Made by a program: the position numbers and the translations under genes. Of a DNA stretch of 64,000 nt, positions 58,001 through 64,000 are shown one piece after another. Under the pieces are notes generated by a model. That model did not search any database. It saw only the letters and a list, made by a program, of their open reading frames with translations, and was not told where the DNA came from. Numbering within the stretch: the stretch's first letter is position 1; each line of letters opens with the position of its first letter. Source of the DNA: Gelatoporia subvermispora B (Eukaryota; Basidiomycota; Agaricomycetes; Polyporales; Gelatoporiaceae); NCBI GenBank assembly GCA_000320605.2, contig KB445799.1, positions 1,039,234 through 1,103,233 of the forward strand, given 5' to 3'.

Positions 58001-59454
58001 GGTCGTGCATTTGGTACGTGATATACAGGCTAATGAAATGCACCGGCGCCCATGCTCGTGCTAGGCTTAATACTTTGACACCACACCCGTCCCGCTCCGT
58101 CCGTACACGAACTGGTCTTGAGTCAGTGAATCCGCAGCGTCCGCTTCAACATAGTGCCAAAGCGCTAGAAGAGAGGAAGCGTGCCGTTTGTCTACGAGAA
58201 GAGACAATTATAGCGCAGACGCGAGAGAGATGGAGACCAAGGCAGTGAGTGTAGCGCCTTCTTCCGAGACAATAGCACCGGACGCCGCCTTCGCGATGAC
58301 AAGAAGTTCAACTGGATAGATCCGCATAAGACGCTCATCACAAGCAGGCATAGGGCCAGAGATAGTACCTGCGTCTCGTCTCACCGTCCGAAGGTAGCAC
58401 CGAGATCTAGCCAGAAAGGCAGCCAGAGTGAGCCTCGTCCATTTATTTCGCTCCGACTTACTGACAAGCCCAGGGCATTTCCAAAGCAGAGGGAAATGGC
58501 TCGCGGGCTGGTTTTCGCCGCGATTGAAGCACCTGAATTATAGCATCCACCCGAGGAGTAAGCCAGTCTTTGTGATTGTGGAGTAGTGACCCCGGTCGCC
58601 GAATAGCTGCTCCCCAGTGAGTGTTGGAGTCGCCCAGCCGTCCATCAAGCCGTGGAGAAGTAATGTCTCTTATACTTACACCAATGTCAAGGGCAAGTTC
58701 GTATCCGGGCCTGGGCCTCGAAAATAACCAGGGTAGCCGAGCGGTGGCCAACAAGTACTATCCGCGAACATGAGGCAGGCGGGGGATTGCCAAATCGGTG
58801 CCATTTTGTCATCCGAGCAAATTTCGGGTGATCGACAAAGCGTTTAGGGCGGCGGGCCGGGGAGCCGGCTGCGCACTTGACGTCAATCAGGCGACTAACC
58901 ACCAATAGAAGCCACCGTTTCGAACAAGACTGCTCCAACGCGACGACGGCCAGCGACGGCAGAAGGCGCAATTCGACCCGAGTCGGAAAGTTTCCAGACA
59001 TGTGCAAGGGGCCATTTCCACGGGACGGAGTGGGGGCGAATGTTACCGGTCCCTGTTCATCGTACTGTTGGACACATTCGCCACAGAACGTTGCTCTCCA
59101 ACATCTTGCGGTCTAACTCGCATCACAATCGAGACCAACGGCATCTCAACGGCCACACGCTTTGGAGGAGCTTGTGAAAGGTCCCCCCAGGCGCATATCA
59201 ACCCAGCCTGCTAGGCGAGAACCCAACCTTACCCCCGTTTCTGGTGTCTCCTTTGTCGAGCGATACGACCTGATACGATTGAGCGGAGCCTGCAAAATTT
59301 CCTCCCGGCCCTAGACCGTTTGTCAACACCGTCGTCATACCTGCCACATCGCCACGCCAAGCTCTCGTTGTCAACTCTTGCCTACCTACTTGACCGCGAC
59401 AGTGAGTACCGCGCGCCGTCGCGTTTCACCGTTCCATTCCCTGTACATCCGTTG
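55095..59454. other. Long interval without a recognisable gene
   Basis: Over 4 kb between the kinase start and the ThrE-type gene. Open frames at 56485-56838, 56556-57044, 57087-57479 and 58458-58754 overlap on opposite strands and have no domain. Splice-like sites near 59400 suggest a 5' UTR intron of the ThrE-type gene. Part of the interval is promoter for both divergent genes, and the rest may hold a non-coding RNA or a gene I cannot recognise. Confidence 0.4.
58877..58886. promoter_or_regulatory. CRE-like palindrome TTGACGTCAA
   Basis: A perfect 10-bp palindrome containing TGACGTCA, the known site of ATF/CREB-type bZIP factors. It lies about 570 bp upstream of the ThrE-type start. Regulation is inferred only from the motif. 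Confidence 0.35.
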
Positions 59455-62400
59455 ATGACTCCTATTCCTCTTCCTGTTCTTCCGTACAATGACACGCCGT
59501 CTGTCTCCAGCACACCCCTGCCGTCGGACTCGACTCTGATGGATTCGGACAGTCCAAACCTACCTCCGGAGGCGACCCCGCCCACCGCGCAACAAGATAG
59601 GCCGCCGGGGGGTACGCGTCGCTCGGGATACAAGACGCCACGGAAGGTGCAATGGGTGGTAGAGGAGCCAGGCGAGTCATCAAACTCAGCAGCTCACGCA
59701 CAGTTGGACGAGCATGGCTTTGATGTACGTCACAACGATTTTGTAAATCAGCCTTGACTGATGTCCCCTTCAGCAACAAGCGTTTGACGAGCTCCGGGAT
59801 GCGCTCGAGCAGCATCGTGATACGGCGCCCAGCGTCAACACGACTCCCTCACCAACACATCGACTCTCCACCGCCATCACACCAGACTCCTCCGTACCCG
59901 TGTCTCCGGTCATCAGTCCTCATGATGTACCCGGTGAACACTTCATTGACTCGAACGAGACCGCAGGACTTCCTGGGACGAACGTGGAACGCTACTCGCA
60001 GATTCAAGCGCAGAAGGTAGTGCGCGCGCACAAGCGCGGGCTACTCGGGACGCTAGGTTTTGGACGGTCATCCGATAGCGACTCGGACCACCCGCGCCGG
60101 AGGGAACGCTCGCGCTCTCGAGAGCAGCCTCGTAGACGCAGGCGATTTTTCTCGGGGGATGAGTCGGACGCCCCGACAGACGTAGAGAAGCAGCGTCCGC
60201 AGAGTGAGGAACGCGCAGAGTCGACATACTCCCTCCCGCGTCCTAACGGTGTCCTCTCGGCACTGTTGTCGCTCTACGACCATGGCGGACATGCATCGGG
60301 AATGTCCACGCCCGCCCGCTCCTCTTTCGACGAGTCAAAGCCCGCATCCATTTTTGGCCCAACCTCTAGCATCACAGAAACGGAGAGTCTCGCCCCACCG
60401 GTTGTGCCCGCAACTAGCCGAGCAGAGCCGTTCGCTTCTGCAAATACGTCGACAACCTCTCTGAAACTTCCTCGGGGGAAGCACTTCGCGTCGCTGGGCG
60501 AGTCGCGGATGCCTGCTACGCGCAGTGGCGCGGGCGTCTTTGGTCCGCTCATCGCAAGCACTGGGAATATAACCGGGGCTGCTGCGCCCACGGCTAGCAC
60601 CGTTGCACCAAACATCAAAAGACCGGGGTACCACTTGTCGAGGTATGCATGGCGGTGAAGTTCAAAGCGCGCATCATCGTTACTGACTTCACTCGACTCC
60701 ATGATAGATATTCTCTTGACAATGTCCCCACCAAGTCTGATCAGCGCAAGCCCCTGCAGCGTTCGCGCAGCTCGCATCAGTTGCACCACCGTTCACAGTC
60801 CATTCCCGAGACGGATTCCCGCTCTATCACGGACTCTCCGACGCCGGAGGATCATCTACTCGGCGGCCAACTATCGTCAACGGTGTCGCATGGTCGACAC
60901 AAGTGGACAGAGGTTCTTCGCGACCTTCCGAAATCTGGTTGGCGGAGTAGAGCGGGGACGCCTACAGCGAGTTCTCCAGGTACTCCAAACACCGAGGACG
61001 AGTGGATCCAGGAGAAGAAGCTGCTCGCCGAGGAGCGCAAGCGGGAGAACCGCAAGCGACGTAAGAAGGCGGAGATCTACGTATGTCGTCACTACCACTC
61101 TCGATGCGCCGTAAGCTGATGTGCCATTGCAGATCACACGGCATGTGGCTGAGATCGTCCAGCGGCAAGAGTTCATTCTGAAATTCGCGCGCGCGATGAT
61201 GATGTTCGGCGGGCCTTCGCATCGACTGCAGGCGCAGGTCCAAGCAACGGCGAAGGTCCTCGATATTGAGCTGTCATGCATGTATCTCCCGGACGTCATG
61301 TTGGTCTCGTTCGACGACTCGGTCACCGGCACGAGCAACCTGAAACTTATCCGTCAAGCCAGCGCTCTTGACATAGGCAAGCTGTCAGACGCTTACAAGC
61401 TGTACTGGAAAGTCATCTACGATGTGATCTCGGTGAAAGACGCCTCCACGGAGCTCGACCAGCTCATGCGGAAACCACCGTTGTACAAAGTCTGGCAGCT
61501 CATCATAATCGGCGGCTTCTGCTCTTCCATGATCTGCAGTGTCAGTTTCAGCGGGTCGTTCGTCGACTCACTCATCTCGTTCCCCCTGGGCTGTCTCCTG
61601 ATCATCATACAAATCTTCTCCGCTCGTAATGAGCTCTATTCCAATGTCTTTGAGTACGTATCTCTCGCCTGAGATGGCTAAGTTGTGTGCTGACGTTTAC
61701 TGGCAGAATCACTGTCGCTACACTTCTCAGTTTCATAGCCGCCGCCCTTGATGCTACGCCTTACTTCTGTTACTCTGCTGTCGCTGCTAGTTCCATTGTA
61801 CTGATTCTACCCGTGAGTTATTCCCCTGTCAACAAACGCTCACAATACTGATGCGTTGCTACTCATAGGGGTATATCGTGTTATGTGGAAGTCTGGAACT
61901 CACATCACGCAACATCGTCTCAGGCGCAGTTCGCGTCTGTTTCTCATTGATATATTCACTCTTCCTCGGCTTTGGGCTCGCCATCGGTGCAACCGCATAC
62001 TCCCACATTACTCATCATAAGTTGGACGTAGACGACATAACTTGTAGTGTTAGTCACAATCCAAATGGGCCGTGGTGGCAGCGCACACCTTCTGTGTGGT
62101 GGGGTACGTGCGAAATCTGCCCTCAGTGTTCATATGTAGCTCATGGCACTAATTGTAGCATTCCTCACCGTCCCGGGTTACTCGCTTTTCCTGAGTCTGC
62201 GTAACCATGCTCCATGGAACCGCAAAGAGCTTGTACGTCCGTACCTGTTCGCATTCGATACACCTCCGCTCACATCGCACACCAGGCCTTACTCGTCGTT
62301 ATCTCCAGTGTAGGCTGGGTCACCAACCATTTTGTTGGTACCAAGTTCCCTGGGCAAAGCGACATATCTGCTGCTGTCGGGGCGCTTGCGGTTGGTTTCC

Positions 62401-62737
62401 TGTCTAACCTGTACGGCAAGTTCTTCCGTGGTAATGCCTTCGTGATCATGGTAAGCGTCATTTGCGCATGCGTTTTGAAGATGTGCTTATACGTGTCCCT
62501 CAGATCACAGGCATTCTGTTCCAGCTTCCGTCAGGTCTCGCCAACGGCGGTCTTTTCACCTTTGCCGCGCAAAGTGACTCTGGCTCCAATACGAACACCT
62601 CCTATCTCTCCGGGTTCCAGACGGCATTGCAACTTGTGTCAGTGTCAATCGGTCTCACCGTTGGTCTCGGAATCTCTTTAGTGCTCATCCACCCCATCGG
62701 CTCGCGGCGTCGGGCGGGCGGGGTTTTCAGCTTGTAA
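59455..62737 (+). CDS. ThrE/PRM10-type multispan membrane protein
   Basis: The first in-frame ATG is at 59455 (MTPIPLPVLPY). The N-terminal half is long, Pro/Ser/Arg-rich and probably disordered and cytosolic (RRRERSRSREQPRRRRRF). A charged helix (EERKRENRKRRKKAEIY) precedes the DUF1212/ThrE domain: ITRHVAEIVQRQEFILKFARAM, MFGGPSHRLQAQV and YLPDVMLVSFDD. The membrane segments follow (LIIIGGFCSSMICSVSF, FPLGCLLIIIQIF, ATLLSFIAAAL, SSIVLILPGYIVLCGSLEL, VCFSLIYSLFLGFGLAIG, ISSVGWVTNHF, AAVGALAVGFLSNLYGKF), ending VSVSIGLTVGLGISLVLIHP before the stop at 62737. Bacterial ThrE exports threonine/serine, while the yeast relative Prm10 is a pheromone-regulated membrane protein of unknown function. Substrate here unknown. 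At least seven introns are inferred. Confidence 0.88.
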
Positions 62738-63358
62738 TATATTGGGACGGACCCGTCACGCCAAAGAACTTTCATCTCCTATAGAACTGCATCACTTTCT
62801 CTGTATCTGGGTTCCCACTTCCTTCATGCGCATAGAGGTTCTCCCATGCTAGTTACCAAACCACCCATTTGGACCATCGCCAATCGCTCCTTCATCGTTT
62901 AGTCTACTTTGCTGTGTCACCGAGATGTATCATAGACTATAGTACGCATCGGTCTCAATTGAGCCATCGAGTTGCGAGCTGCTTAGCTCAGGCATCGAAT
63001 TGGCTGCGGAAGTGGTATTTCTAACGATAATGAAGGGCTGTTCTTCGCAAAGCTCCTCGACATGTTGCAGGTTGCGAGCACGCACGTGCGAGTCACGACC
63101 TGAGTGCCGCGCGGGTCCGCACGCGTTGCAATGCGCGGTTGTGGCTGAACGGTGCCTCGTCGTCCACCTCCTCATTTCTAAGTAGCTCCTCGTGGCTACA
63201 ACGTTCACGTTCAGGTTTCTCTCCAATTTGTGTTGTACTTCCCCTTCTACATCGTAGACCGAGAACACGCATATAATCTGAGCCCCGAGCCTGCCACGCG
63301 CCTAGCTGACACCTCCTTGGGTGAATGATAGACCTTTCAAGTATTTCTAGCTCTTGGC
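62738..63358. other. Intergenic upstream of the last gene
   Basis: No gene recognised. Contains the 3' region of the ThrE-type gene and the promoter of the next gene. Confidence 0.45.
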
Positions 63359-64000
63359 ATGACGAGGCGATTACGTTCTGTGTCCAAGATAAACTCAAGC
63401 TTTGAGGGCGACCGAAAACGCCAAAGGACTGCCCCGGCGGACGTCGCAGCAGCTTCACCTTCAGTCTCAGCGGTGATTGCCGCGTCGAACGACATGTCGC
63501 AGTCGATCAATCAATCAAACACACCCAACGACCATCGAAACAGACACATGAAAGGGCGCAAGAGATATTTTGCCGACCTTGACTTCCTCAAGGGCGAATG
63601 CGACGGAGGATGGAGTGTTCGAGGGCTACATGTTGAGGGTATGTCTGACATAATGTGGTGGGCGCATGCACAAATATCAAATTGACCCACATACAGGCCT
63701 TCGAGCAGGAGACGACGAGGGATCATTTGAATGCTCAATACTGAAGCCGGATGGGAGTCGACTTGTATCTCTCGGCTTCCTCATATCCGGTAAGCCACCT
63801 ATGGTGATCGTCGATCAACGCGAACGCTTATGGTTGTTAGATACATCGGAATATCCTGATGACCACCAATGTTTCGGCTTCTCTCAGGATACGAATGTGT
63901 CGTCCAACTTGCTGAAAGTGGTTGAGCGGCTGCATGAAGAGGCTCCAAGGCCTATAGAAGAGATGCTCAAGAAACTGCTCAATCGTTTGGCAGTGGCCGA
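63359..64000 (+). CDS. 5' part of a gene with a UBC/RWD-like region (possible UBE2Q/PARP-type)
   Basis: The ATG at 63359 starts a basic, low-complexity leader (DRKRQRTAPADVAAASPSVS), then KRYFADLDFLKGECDGGW. Two introns (about 63640-63695 and 63792-63840) join GLHVEG to LRAGDDEGSFECSIL, then LVSLGFLISD to TSEYPDDHQCFGFSQD, followed by LLKVVERLHEEAPRPIEEML to the window edge. A strand-rich segment ending in a SEYPDDH-type motif resembles the N-terminal RWD/UBC-like region of fungal UBE2Q- or PARP-related proteins, in which a ubiquitin-conjugating fold follows. The catalytic part lies beyond base 64000, so the assignment is tentative. It is a true 5' partial gene. Confidence 0.5.

Noticed and set aside
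58733..58750. TAGCCGAGCGGTGGCC resembles a tRNA A-box
   Set aside because: No B-box (GGTTCGANTCC-like) or acceptor-stem pairing follows at the expected distance, so I do not call a tRNA.

Overview
The window looks like nuclear DNA from a basidiomycete fungus, most likely a wood- or litter-associated agaricomycete. Genes are cut by many 45-60 nt GT-AG introns. The conserved genes match fungal families (SMC5/6 subunit NSE3, p47/SHP1, a TOPORS-type RING ligase, GPI8, a group III hybrid histidine kinase with stacked HAMP domains, a ThrE/PRM10-type membrane protein). The rest is dominated by families that expand in these fungi: cytochrome P450s, F-box proteins and HSL-type esterases. No bacterial operons, CRISPR arrays or rRNA genes are visible. 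All introns and exon joins below were derived by eye from splice consensus and alignment between copies.

Layout. 0-7.4 kb: two F-box genes flank P450-A, which is split in an exon by a 1,175-bp element with 28-bp terminal inverted repeats and a 7-bp target duplication. 8.0-15.1 kb: a housekeeping block that appears intact (SHP1/p47 +, NSE3 +, TOPORS-like -, MDP1-like phosphatase +). 15.3-30.3 kb: an accessory block made by duplication. It holds P450-B (-, one frameshift), a Gfo/Idh/MocA oxidoreductase (-), a DUF4246 remnant (+), P450-C (+), an oxidoreductase pseudogene (+), P450-D (+) and the deleted P450-E (+). 30.7-32.3 kb: GPI8 (-). 32.6-40.7 kb: three tandem P450s of a second subfamily (F, G, H, all -). 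41.7-43.0 kb: a broken SET-domain gene (+). 43.1-48.8 kb: three tandem HSL-like esterases (all -). 49.8-55.1 kb: a group III hybrid histidine kinase (-). 55.1-59.4 kb: a long stretch without a recognisable gene. 59.4-62.7 kb: the ThrE-domain protein (+). 63.4 kb to the edge: the 5' part of a gene with a UBC/RWD-like segment (+).

How the parts relate. The housekeeping genes read cleanly over many exons, while the accessory genes show different stages of decay: transposon insertion, single-base frameshift, internal deletion, nonsense codons. This argues for real gene birth and death rather than general sequence error. The P450s, the oxidoreductase and the esterases could jointly oxidise and deacylate small molecules (xenobiotics, wood extractives or a secondary metabolite), but no terpene cyclase, PKS or NRPS backbone enzyme is present, so calling the region a biosynthetic cluster would be speculation.
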